Positions 8,428 to 15,745 of a stretch of 64,000 nt of DNA are shown here, one piece after another. The number at the start of each line of letters is the position of its first letter. The first letter of the stretch is position 1. The stretch comes from Streptacidiphilus melanogenes (GTDB lineage Bacteria; Actinomycetota; Actinomycetes; Streptomycetales; Streptomycetaceae). Location: contig NZ_BBPP01000012.1 of assembly GCF_000787835.1 (NCBI RefSeq), forward strand, positions 102,211-166,210, given 5' to 3'. Under the pieces are notes generated by a model. It had not been told where the DNA came from. It saw nothing but the letters and a program-made list of their open reading frames with translations, and did not search any database. Position numbers and translations under genes: made by a program.

Positions 8428-8934
8428 TCAACGCGCTGGGGAGTCGATCCGCTGCAGGATCCGCTCCGCGTCCTGGCCGAGGCGCCGCAGGCGTTCGCCG
8501 GAGAGGTTGTCGACCACCAGGCGGCGGACGTAGGCCACGTGTGCGGGCGCGGCGGACTCCAGCTTGGCCATGCCGGCGGGGAGCAGGATCGCGTTGGTGA
8601 ACCGCCCGTCGGCCGGATCCGCCTCGCGCCGTACGTGGCCGCGCCGCTCCAGTCGCTTGACCAGGTGGGAAAGGCGCGACAGCGAGGTGCTGGTGTTCTC
8701 CGCGAGCGTGCTCATCCGCAGGGTCCACTCCGGGGCCTCGGACAGCATGGCCAGGGTCATGTACTCGACCATGCTGAGGTCGGCGTCGCGCTGGAGCTGC
8801 GTGTCGATAGCCCAGGGCAGCCGGGTCATCAGGCGGACGACCGAGAGCCACGAGTCCAGCTCGCCGGAGGTGAGCCACAGGCCCGCGTGTTCGTCTGCGG
8901 GCGCCTCGGCGGGTGCTTCGTCCTGAGTCGTCAT
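8428..8934 (-). CDS. MarR-family transcriptional regulator
   Basis: A 168-aa winged-helix regulator. Helices LMTRLPWAIDTQLQRDA and MVEYMTLAMLSEAPEWTLRM precede the recognition helix (NTSTSLSRLSHLVKRLERRG) and wing (HVRREADPADGRFTNAILL). Start 8934 (MTTQDE) gives the usual family length, but no good ribosome site precedes it, so a start slightly upstream or a leaderless message is possible. A near-perfect operator copy at 9005-9020 suggests autoregulation. It is likely the repressor of the SnoaL-like, YceI-like and FMN reductase genes. Confidence 0.87.
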   Translation of the reverse strand: MTTQDEAPAEAPADEHAGLWLTSGELDSWLSVVRLMTRLPWAIDTQLQRDADLSMVEYMTLAMLSEAPEWTLRMSTLAENTSTSLSRLSHLVKRLERRGHVRREADPADGRFTNAILLPAGMAKLESAAPAHVAYVRRLVVDNLSGERLRRLGQDAERILQRIDSPAR

Positions 8935-9004
8935 GGGGGGAGCGTAACAGCCCCATCCTGCGGATGACATGCCTCTGCTGGGAAGTCCCCGATCCCGAAC
9001 TTTC

Positions 9005-9020
9005 ACTTGAAGCATCAAGT
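9005..9020. promoter_or_regulatory. MarR-type operator upstream of the marR-like gene
   Basis: ACTTGA-AGCA-TCAAGT has perfect 6-bp arms and lies 71 bp upstream of the regulator's start. It matches the sites at 7797-7847. Confidence 0.7.
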
Positions 9021-9227
9021 CAGGCAGGCGTAGGCTCTCAGTGAGAAGTGATCCGGAACCGGCGCGCCGCCCGGAACGCGGACCGGTGATCCGGCGGTGT
9101 GAATCAACCGAATCCGGTGAGGTGGGCACACCGGCCCGGTGGTAGGACTCGCAGGGGCGGCGGACATCACGGGCCGTGGGTTCGCCTTCCACCCCATCAC
9201 CACGATCGTGAACGGCAGGGGTTCGAC

Positions 9228-9656
9228 ATGAGCGAAGCACTCGACTGGAACGCGAGGACCATCGCGGAGTTCCGAGCCAACGAGGGCCGCGTCGGTGGGC
9301 CCTTCGAGGGCGCTCCGTTGGTCCTGGTCCATCACCGGGGCCGCAAGAGCGGCCGTGAGCACGTCACTCCGATGATGTACCTCGCGCACGAAACGGAGCC
9401 GGAGACCGTCTACGTCTTCGCGAGCAAGAATGGAGCACCGACCAACCCGGACTGGTACCGCAACCTGATCGCCGCCGGCGAGGGCACCATCGAGCGCGGA
9501 ACCGAGACCTACCGGGTCACCGTGCGGGATCTGACCGGTGACGAGCACGACCGCGTCTACGCCGAGCAGGCACGGCGCTACCCGGCCTTCGCCGAGTACG
9601 CGCGCCAGACCGAGGGGGTGCGCACCATCCCGGTGCTCGAGCTCCGGCGGGTCTGA
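9228..9656 (+). CDS. Deazaflavin (F420)-dependent nitroreductase-family protein
   Basis: A 142-aa protein of the DUF385/Ddn type: NEGRVGGPFEGAPLVLVHHRGRKSG, then THVTPM-like and NPDWYRNLIA motifs, ending VRTIPVLELRRV. The RGRKSG turn and NP.WY..L are hallmarks of this split-barrel family, which uses reduced F420 to reduce enones, quinones or nitro groups. The start at 9228 has GCAGGGG upstream; an earlier in-frame start lacks support. The next gene, a quinone oxidoreductase-like MDR, follows after 23 bp, so both probably form an operon. Confidence 0.88.
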   Translation: MSEALDWNARTIAEFRANEGRVGGPFEGAPLVLVHHRGRKSGREHVTPMMYLAHETEPETVYVFASKNGAPTNPDWYRNLIAAGEGTIERGTETYRVTVRDLTGDEHDRVYAEQARRYPAFAEYARQTEGVRTIPVLELRRV

Positions 9657-9679
9657 CAACGCCTCGGGAAGGAGGAGTC

Positions 9680-10603
9680 ATGCCGAAAGCGGTCCGGTAC
9701 GACCGGTTCGGCGGGATCGACGTGCTGCACGTCGCCGAGGTGGAACGCCCGGCGCCCCAGGACGGGCAGGTCCTCGTGCGCGTGAAGGCGGCCGGCATCA
9801 ACCCGAGTGAGGCGGTCATCCGCACCGGGGCGCTGGCGGAGATGTTCCCGTCGACGTTCCCCTCCGGGCAGGGCAGCGACCTCGCCGGGATCGTCGAGGA
9901 GGTCGCAGCCGGGGTCGGCGGATACCGGCCCGGCGACGAGGTGATCGGGTTCAGCAACGAGCGGGCCGCCCAGGCCGAGCTGGTCCTCGTCGAGGCAGGT
10001 GACCTCACCCGCAAGCCGGCGGAGGTCTCCTGGGAGGTCGCGGGCGGCCTCTACGTCGCCGGCGTCACCGCGTGGGGCGCGGTCCACTCCGTGCGGCCCG
10101 CCGAGGGCGAGACCGTCGTCGTCTCCGGAGCCGCCGGGGGCGTCGGCTCGCTCGCGGTCCAGCTCGCGCGCCGCACCGGCGCCACGGTGATCGGGCTCGC
10201 CGGCACGGGCAACCACGACTGGCTGAGGGGCCACGGCGTGATCCCCGTCGCGTACGGCGACGGAGTCGCGGACCGGATCCGGGCCGCCGCACCCGGCGGC
10301 GTGGACGCCTTCGTCGACACCTACGGCGACGGGTACGTCGAGCTGGCCCTCGGCCTCGGCGTCGCGCCCGAGCGGATCGACATCATCGCCGATTTCGCCG
10401 CCGCCGCGACGTACGGGGTGAAGACGGACGGAGGAACGGCGGCGGGCCCCGGCGCCGCGGTGCTCGCCGAGCTGGCCGGCCTGATCGCCGACGGCCGGCT
10501 CGAGGTCCCGGTCGCGAAGGTCTACCCGCTGGAGCAGGTCCGCGAGGCCTACGCCGAACTCGAACGCCGCCACACCCACGGCAAGATCGTTCTGCGGCCC
10601 TAG
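9680..10603 (+). CDS. NADP-dependent quinone oxidoreductase-like MDR protein
   Basis: A 307-aa medium-chain dehydrogenase/reductase of the zinc-free quinone reductase branch. The GroES-like N-domain holds VRVKAAGINPSEA and GSDLAGIVEEV. The Rossmann domain starts at about residue 135 with VVSGAAGGVGSLAVQLA. The catalytic-zinc Cys/His set is absent. AGGAGG precedes the ATG. It sits directly behind the F420-type reductase, suggesting shared handling of reactive carbonyls or quinones. Confidence 0.9.
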   Translation: MPKAVRYDRFGGIDVLHVAEVERPAPQDGQVLVRVKAAGINPSEAVIRTGALAEMFPSTFPSGQGSDLAGIVEEVAAGVGGYRPGDEVIGFSNERAAQAELVLVEAGDLTRKPAEVSWEVAGGLYVAGVTAWGAVHSVRPAEGETVVVSGAAGGVGSLAVQLARRTGATVIGLAGTGNHDWLRGHGVIPVAYGDGVADRIRAAAPGGVDAFVDTYGDGYVELALGLGVAPERIDIIADFAAAATYGVKTDGGTAAGPGAAVLAELAGLIADGRLEVPVAKVYPLEQVREAYAELERRHTHGKIVLRP

Positions 10604-10693
10604 GCGGTGGCCTGGCGATCAAGAGCGCTGGCGCCAGGTGCAGCCGAACGTGGCGACGAACAGTATCGCTGCCAGTCCCGCTCGGACGACGCT

Positions 10694-11392
10694 TCAACGC
10701 GCCGGCCCGATCCCCTCCGGCAGGACGGCCACCACGAAGGCGACGGCCTCCTCCGGCGTCTCGAAGCGCGCGAGCACCTCATGCCCGTTCCGTACCGCGT
10801 AGGACCTCTCATAGTGCGGCCAGATCATGGGCCCGATCCCTGTCGTCCTCCGATTAGCCGTGGTACTGGTGGAGAACCAGAGGTTGAAGTGGCTGGTCAC
10901 CGGCATCAGTTGGCGGAGCACCGGCTGGGCGTACGCCGCTGCCAACAGCGCGTGCACGCGCGGGAAACGGTTCATCGGCGGCATGTGGATGCCGTCGAGC
11001 CTGCGGCACCACTCCAATTCGACAGCACCGAGCGGCTCCCGCTCGTGCGCGAGAGCCCAAGGGCGGAAGTCAATGCACGAGGCCTGCTCCTTGGTCTCCT
11101 CGAGCCCCGCTCCACCGGTCCAAGCCACCACTGCCCTCACCACCTCAGCCAGATCGGCGGTCAACCCGCCGGCCAGGCGCAGGCCATTGCTCTGCAGGTA
11201 CACCCAGAAAGTCCGACACTGCTCGCCGGTCGGACTCACCCCCACCCACCGGTTGAGCCCTGCGTCGACGTACACGGCTATGCGGCTCCACTGTCCTTCG
11301 TGGTCAGGCAAGACGACCCCAAGGCCCTCCGCCGCACGCAGCAACCTCTCCCCGAGTGTCATGCCGCCCCAGTCGTTCTCGCCGGACCCCAC
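10694..11392 (-). CDS. DUF6193-like protein
   Basis: A 232-aa soluble protein. The pattern (early SRIAVYVD strand, FWVYLQSNGLRLAGGLTADL, FRPWALAHEREPL, LRQLMPVTSHFNLWFS, late FETPEEAVAFVVAVLP) resembles streptomycete proteins grouped as DUF6193, and a second family member is at 37457. No catalytic motif is evident. Start may be MGSGEND (11392) or MTLGER ten codons later. It converges on the MDR gene. Function unknown. Confidence 0.6.
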   Translation of the reverse strand: MGSGENDWGGMTLGERLLRAAEGLGVVLPDHEGQWSRIAVYVDAGLNRWVGVSPTGEQCRTFWVYLQSNGLRLAGGLTADLAEVVRAVVAWTGGAGLEETKEQASCIDFRPWALAHEREPLGAVELEWCRRLDGIHMPPMNRFPRVHALLAAAYAQPVLRQLMPVTSHFNLWFSTSTTANRRTTGIGPMIWPHYERSYAVRNGHEVLARFETPEEAVAFVVAVLPEGIGPAR

Positions 11393-11575
11393 CTTGAAGC
11401 TCGTCCCGCCAGTATGCCGCCGAGCGCGTCGACGGTCTCAGGCGATCAGGTGCCGGTCTTCCCAACCCCGGGCCATGCGGGCCCGGAATTCGGCCAGGTG
11501 ACCTTTGGCGACCCAGCCGGCCTGGGGCTCGCAGCCCTGTTCGGCCAGGTGCCGACCTGCGTCGATGCCTTCGGC

Positions 11576-11905
11576 CTGGTCCAAGCCGAGGCGGATGCGG
11601 CCGGTGAGATCGACTGGGACGTCGCGGTCGACTCGACGTCCGTGCGCGCGCACCAGCACGCCGCCGGTGCCCGGCTCGCTCCGCCACCTGCCCTCAAAAG
11701 GGGCTCCGTGTAGGTGGTCAAAGCCGCTCAGGTCCGGGCGGAACTGATCGACCGGCTGGCGGAGGTGGCGCGGGAGGTGAGGCGCTCGGCCGCTCGAGCG
11801 GCGGGTTCACCACCAAGATCCACCTGAGTGCGGCCGGGCGCTGCCAGGTGCTGTCGCTGGTCATCACGCCCGGCCAGTGCGCCGACTGCACTCAGTCGAA
11901 GACGA
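11576..11905 (+). pseudogene. Decayed IS5-family transposase fragment
   Basis: LVQAEADAAGEIDWDVAVDS followed by TSVRAHQHAAGAR is the DDE catalytic-Asp region of IS5-type transposases. About 125 bp later, in a different frame, GGFTTKIHLSAAGRCQVLSL plus VITPGQCADCTQ continues the same protein. Both ends are missing and the frames differ, so it is a relic. It lies between the DUF6193-like gene and the SUKH gene. A short minus-strand frame ending at 11438 (LAEFRARMARGWEDRHLIA) may be the end of another broken gene. Confidence 0.75.
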
Positions 11906-11926
11906 TCTCTCGTGCGGCCTGCCGGG

Positions 11927-12529
11927 TCACCCGTGGACTGGCCCGGCCGAGATCTGCAGGTGGCGTCGGTCCCAGTCGGTTTCCATGGTCCAGCGCAGCA
12001 CCGGGTCGGTCATCCAGGGGGACAGCTCGTGGCTGCCGTCGTGGACTGCGAGGAGGAATTCGACCATGCCGCCGTCGAAGGGGACCACTTCGGCCGGTCC
12101 GCGAAGCAGCATGACCACGGGCCAGCGGTCGGGGTCGGCGTCCTGGGTCGACCAGTAGAAGGTGTCGCCGCTCAGGTTGTGTCCCCATGCCAGCAGTCCG
12201 CCCGGCGCCGGGAGGTCGGGGTAGGCCGGGCCGTCCCAGCAGTTGACTTCGTGATCGAGCGTCAACCCGGAGATCGTCTCCTCCACGAAGGCCCGGAAGC
12301 CTCCGGGATCACCGGACAGGTAGGGCGCGGACGAGGGGGCCATTACGGACGTGGGCAACTCCTCCGGCCCGACGTGTATCACTCCTCCGCCGAACCGGTT
12401 GACGAACTCCCGGTAGTCCGCGGGGAAGTCGAAGCCGCACTCCGCTTTCGACCGTTCCCATGGCGGCGCGGCCACGGCTTCCTGCGGTGGCGGCAGTAGT
12501 CGGGACAGGGCATCAAGGTTCGCGCTCAC
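11927..12529 (-). CDS. SMI1/KNR4 (SUKH) family protein
   Basis: A 200-aa protein with the SUKH layout: AECGFDFPADYREFVNRFGGG near the N-terminus, then GLLAWGHNLSGDTFYWST and WPVVMLLRGPAEVVPFDGGM further on, with many aromatic/acidic residues. SUKH proteins are frequent immunity proteins of polymorphic toxins, but orphan copies are common in actinomycetes and no toxin gene is adjacent. The end of the IS5 remnant abuts its stop codon. Confidence 0.8.
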   Translation of the reverse strand: MSANLDALSRLLPPPQEAVAAPPWERSKAECGFDFPADYREFVNRFGGGVIHVGPEELPTSVMAPSSAPYLSGDPGGFRAFVEETISGLTLDHEVNCWDGPAYPDLPAPGGLLAWGHNLSGDTFYWSTQDADPDRWPVVMLLRGPAEVVPFDGGMVEFLLAVHDGSHELSPWMTDPVLRWTMETDWDRRHLQISAGPVHG

Positions 12530-12713
12530 CGGAACTCCTCGTGTGCTGGCCGTCTCTGGTCGCCGCCGCGTCGGCGACGATCGTGCTCGGACCGCACAGT
12601 AGCTCCCGGCCAGGACATCTCGGGGCGCCGGCGGGGCTCAGGCCCCCTGCCGACGCGCGTCGTCGGGGCCGCTCTGGCCTTGGGTGCGCAGGAGCCCGAC
12701 GGGCGGCCGGTGG

Positions 12714-13193
12714 TCAGCGATCGTGCGGTGCCCGCACCACGAGGTCCTCCTCGGGCACGGCGTGGCCGGCCTCGCAGTGGATCTCCACGTGGGCGGGCGC
12801 CCCGCAGTCCGCGTGCGTCAGGCGGCTGGGGCCGAACTCCGAAGGTGTGTAGCGTCCGCCCCACTCCAGCAGTGCGATGACGATCGGCAGCAGTGCGTGG
12901 CCGGCCTCGGTGAGCCGGTACTCGTGGCGGGTGCGCTGGCCCGGCTCGCGGTAGGGCTCCTTGGTGAGGACACCGGCGGCGACCAGCTCCTTCAGGCGCT
13001 GCGCCGCCACGGCCTCGGTGACCCCGACCCGCCTGTGCAGGGCGTCGAACCGGGTGGTGCCGTGGAACGCCTCGCGCAGAAGCAGCATGGAGGTCCGGTT
13101 GCCGACCAGCTGCATGGTGCGGTCGATGCCGCAGTGGTCGCCGAGGGGCGTGTCGCCCCGGCGGGCGAACCAGCCTTCGAGTTGAAGGGTCAT
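12714..13193 (-). CDS. HxlR-family winged-helix regulator
   Basis: A 159-aa regulator with the HxlR core: CGIDRTMQLVGNRTSMLLLREAF, FDALHRRVGVTEAVAAQRLKEL, and a wing ending HEYRLTEAGHALLPIVIAL. A C-terminal tail of about 40 residues contains spaced Cys/His (HADC, HCEAGH), possibly a metal site. It is divergent from the MFS gene at 13252, with an 8-bp inverted repeat in between, so it probably controls that exporter. Confidence 0.9.
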   Translation of the reverse strand: MTLQLEGWFARRGDTPLGDHCGIDRTMQLVGNRTSMLLLREAFHGTTRFDALHRRVGVTEAVAAQRLKELVAAGVLTKEPYREPGQRTRHEYRLTEAGHALLPIVIALLEWGGRYTPSEFGPSRLTHADCGAPAHVEIHCEAGHAVPEEDLVVRAPHDR

Positions 13194-13215
13194 GGGTCCA
13201 TCGTACGGCCCTGGC

Positions 13216-13257
13216 TTGCCATTGCCATAGTCAGCTGTCTAGATTCTGGCTATGGCA
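13216..13257 (+). promoter_or_regulatory. Probable leaderless promoter and operator of the MFS gene
   Basis: TTGCCA (13216-13221), an 18-bp spacer and TAGATT (13240-13245) make a plausible -35/-10 pair that would start transcription at or next to the ATG at 13252; no ribosome site is seen. A perfect inverted repeat TGCCATAG (13223-13230)/CTATGGCA (13250-13257) spans this promoter and the start codon, a natural place for the HxlR protein to bind. Confidence 0.55.
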
Positions 13258-14643
13258 TCCAATAGTCAGCCTCCGCGCACGAGGCTCGCGGTCGCGATCC
13301 TGACCGGCTCCGCCTTCCTCGCCAGCCTTGACCTGTTCATCGTGAACGTGGCGTTCGACGAGATCGGACACGACTTCGGCACCTCCTCGCTCGGCTCGTT
13401 GAGCTGGATCCTCAACGCCTACGCGGTCGTCTACGCCGCGCTGCTGGTACCCATGGGGCGACTGACCGACCGCTACGGCCGCAAGTCCGGCTTCCTGGCC
13501 GGAATGCTCGTCTTCACCCTCGCCAGCCTCGCCTGCGGCTTCGCCCCGGGCATCTGGTGGCTGGTCGGCTTCCGCATCGTGCAGGCCGCGGGCGCGGCCC
13601 TGATGACACCGGCCTCCCTCGGCCTGCTCCTGGCCGCACTCCCGGCGGACCGGCGCGCCGCCGGCGCGCGCCTGTGGGCGATGACCGGTGCGGTCGCGGC
13701 TGCCTTCGGCCCCGCGGTCGGCGGCATCCTGGTGCAGATCTCCTGGCAGACGGCCTTCTGGATCAACGTCCCCATCGGTCTCGCGCTGACACTGGCCGCC
13801 GCCAAGGTGGTGCCCGACGTGCGCCACAACGCCGACGCCCCCCGGCCCGACCTGCTCGGCGGCGCCGTCATCGCCGTGTCCGCCGGTGCGCTCGTGCTCG
13901 GCCTCGTCCAGGGCAACGACTGGGGCTGGGCGTCCGGCCCCGTCCTCGCCTCCTGGGCGGTGGCGGCCGCGGGCCTGGCCGTCTTCGTCTGGCGCATCAA
14001 CCACCACGCGGCCCCGATGATAGATCCGGCCCTGCTCCGGATCCCCTCCTTCGCCTGGGCGAACACCGCCCAGTTGCTGTTCAACACCGCCTTCGGCGTC
14101 GGCCTGCTCTCGCGGATCCTGTGGCTCCAGCAGCACTGGGGCTACTCCGCCATCCGCACCGGTCTGGCCGTAGCGGTCGGCCCCGCCCTCGTGCCGGTCA
14201 CCTCCATGCTGGTCACGCGTGCCTTCCCGCGTGCAGCGCGGGGGCGCCTCATCGCGCTGGGCTGCGTCCTCTTCGGCGCCGGCGCCGTGTGGCAGGCCGC
14301 GGTGACCGGCGACCAGCCGGCCTACGCCACGCAGATGCTCGGTCCGTGGATTCTCTCCGGCGTCGCCGTCGGCATCGTCCTCCCTCAGCTCACGGCAGCC
14401 GGAACGGCGGCACTGCCGCCGCACCAGGCCTCCACAGGCTCCGGCGTCGTCAACATGGCACGCCAACTGGGCATGGTGATCGGCACATCGGTGATGGTCG
14501 GCCTGCTCGGCAGCGGAGAGCCCTCGCTGGCGCGCTTCCAGCACGTGTGGGTCTTCATGGCGGCCTCCTCCGTGGCGGCCGCGATCGCGGCCCTCGTCAT
14601 GGACGGCGTCCGCAGCCCGGCGGTCCAACCCGCGACGGCCTGA
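13252..14643 (+). CDS. MFS drug exporter (DHA2, EmrB/QacA type)
   Basis: A 463-aa membrane protein with about 14 hydrophobic segments. It opens with LTGSAFLASLDLFIVNVAFD (motif D1-like), followed by PMGRLTDRYGRKSG (MFS motif A) near residue 70 and the RIVQAAGAALMTPASLGLL motif C stretch. Family members export drugs, dyes or antibiotics with proton antiport. It is transcribed divergently from the HxlR gene with a shared control region. Confidence 0.9.
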   Translation: MASNSQPPRTRLAVAILTGSAFLASLDLFIVNVAFDEIGHDFGTSSLGSLSWILNAYAVVYAALLVPMGRLTDRYGRKSGFLAGMLVFTLASLACGFAPGIWWLVGFRIVQAAGAALMTPASLGLLLAALPADRRAAGARLWAMTGAVAAAFGPAVGGILVQISWQTAFWINVPIGLALTLAAAKVVPDVRHNADAPRPDLLGGAVIAVSAGALVLGLVQGNDWGWASGPVLASWAVAAAGLAVFVWRINHHAAPMIDPALLRIPSFAWANTAQLLFNTAFGVGLLSRILWLQQHWGYSAIRTGLAVAVGPALVPVTSMLVTRAFPRAARGRLIALGCVLFGAGAVWQAAVTGDQPAYATQMLGPWILSGVAVGIVLPQLTAAGTAALPPHQASTGSGVVNMARQLGMVIGTSVMVGLLGSGEPSLARFQHVWVFMAASSVAAAIAALVMDGVRSPAVQPATA

Positions 14644-14708
14644 CCGTCGACGCGATGCCCGGTCGGGACGCCCGTCCCGGCGTCAGAACCTGCCGTACAG
14701 CGCGAACC

Positions 14709-14742
14709 GCCGACCGACATGACGGCTGATCAGCCGGTCGGC
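14709..14742. terminator. Bidirectional hairpin between MFS and methyltransferase genes
   Basis: Arms GCCGACCG (14709-14716) and CGGTCGGC (14735-14742) enclose an inner perfect palindrome GGCTGATCAGCC. It lies between the convergent ends at 14643 and 14784. A second weak hairpin (CCCCC/GGGGG, 14767-14781) adjoins the methyltransferase stop. Confidence 0.5.
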
Positions 14743-14783
14743 TCTCCGCCGATGACGAGGTTGGATCCCCCGGTCAGGGGGCC

Positions 14784-15623
14784 TTAGCCGGGTGACCAGG
14801 GGTGCTCGGCCGGGCGGCGTCCCCAGGCCGAGATCAGCGGCGCGAGGGTCAGGTCGAGTTCGCCCGCGTGGATGGCGGCCAGGTGCGCGTCGATCTCGGC
14901 GTCGTCGGCCAGGCCGGCCGCGAGCAGCTCGGCGCGCACGTGCCGGATGGTCGACGCCTCCAGGTGGTTGCAGGCCGGTCCGCCGACCGGGAAGGAGCCC
15001 GAAGCCGCGACGTCGACCAGGCCCGCGTCACGCAAGGCCCGCGGCAGGGTCCGGCCGTAGCGCAGGTCCGCGCCGCGACCCGCCAGCAGCGCGCGGATCG
15101 CCTCGCGCAGCCGGTTGGCACGCCGCTGCGCAGGGCCGCTGTCGTCGAGGCAGGCCAGCGGCTGCAAAGCGGTGTCGGCGTCCTCGACCAACAGCCAGCC
15201 GCCGGGCCGTAGCGCTGCCGCCATCGTGGCCAGCGCCCGCGCCCGGTCCGGTACATGGACCAGCACCAGCCGGGCGTGCACCAGGTCGAACGTCCCCGGC
15301 TCCGGGGTCGGATCAGCGGCGAGGTCGTGCCGGCGCACCTCGTACCCGTGGCCCGCGTTCAGCCACGACGGGTCGATGTCCGTGGCCAGCACGTGGCCGG
15401 TCGGACCGACGGCCGCCGCGAGCGCCTCGGGGATGCCAGGGCCTCCGGCCCCCACTTCCCAGACGCGCGAGCCGGCCTTGACGCCGAGTCGATCGACGTG
15501 TCCGCGGGTCACACCGTCGAACAACTCGGCCAGCCAGACGAATCGCTCGCCCGCCTCGGCGCGCGCGTTGTCCAGCAGGTACCCGCGGCCGGGAGCGGAC
15601 TCTCCATCGAGCTCGGACGTCAT
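14784..15623 (-). CDS. Class I SAM-dependent methyltransferase
   Basis: A 279-aa protein with the SAM-binding motif I VWEVGAGGPGIPEAL (about residues 53-67), motif II LATDID (about 78), FDLVHARLVLVHVPDRARAL (motif IV/post) and LRPGGWLLVEDAD. It resembles UbiE/phthiotriol-type small-molecule methyltransferases; the acceptor is unknown. It is co-directional with the wall hydrolase gene upstream, but a 122-bp gap suggests its own promoter. Confidence 0.88.
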   Translation of the reverse strand: MTSELDGESAPGRGYLLDNARAEAGERFVWLAELFDGVTRGHVDRLGVKAGSRVWEVGAGGPGIPEALAAAVGPTGHVLATDIDPSWLNAGHGYEVRRHDLAADPTPEPGTFDLVHARLVLVHVPDRARALATMAAALRPGGWLLVEDADTALQPLACLDDSGPAQRRANRLREAIRALLAGRGADLRYGRTLPRALRDAGLVDVAASGSFPVGGPACNHLEASTIRHVRAELLAAGLADDAEIDAHLAAIHAGELDLTLAPLISAWGRRPAEHPWSPG

Positions 15624-15745
15624 GACTCCATGATCGACCCTCCCCGGCCACCGGCGCCACGACGACGCGCGAGGGATGGCTCACACAGAGCGGCGAACCC
15701 CGCACCTCCTACGGCAAGTTCGGTACCCGTGACGCGGTGCCGGGA

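Noticed and set aside
8418..8433. ACTTGA-AGCG-TCAACG at the end of the marR-like gene as a fifth operator
   Set aside because: Only one half-site is intact and it lies inside the 3' end of the coding sequence, with no promoter to control.
11576..11905. Intact IS5 element
   Set aside because: Only internal transposase parts in two frames are present, and no terminal inverted repeats were recognised around them.
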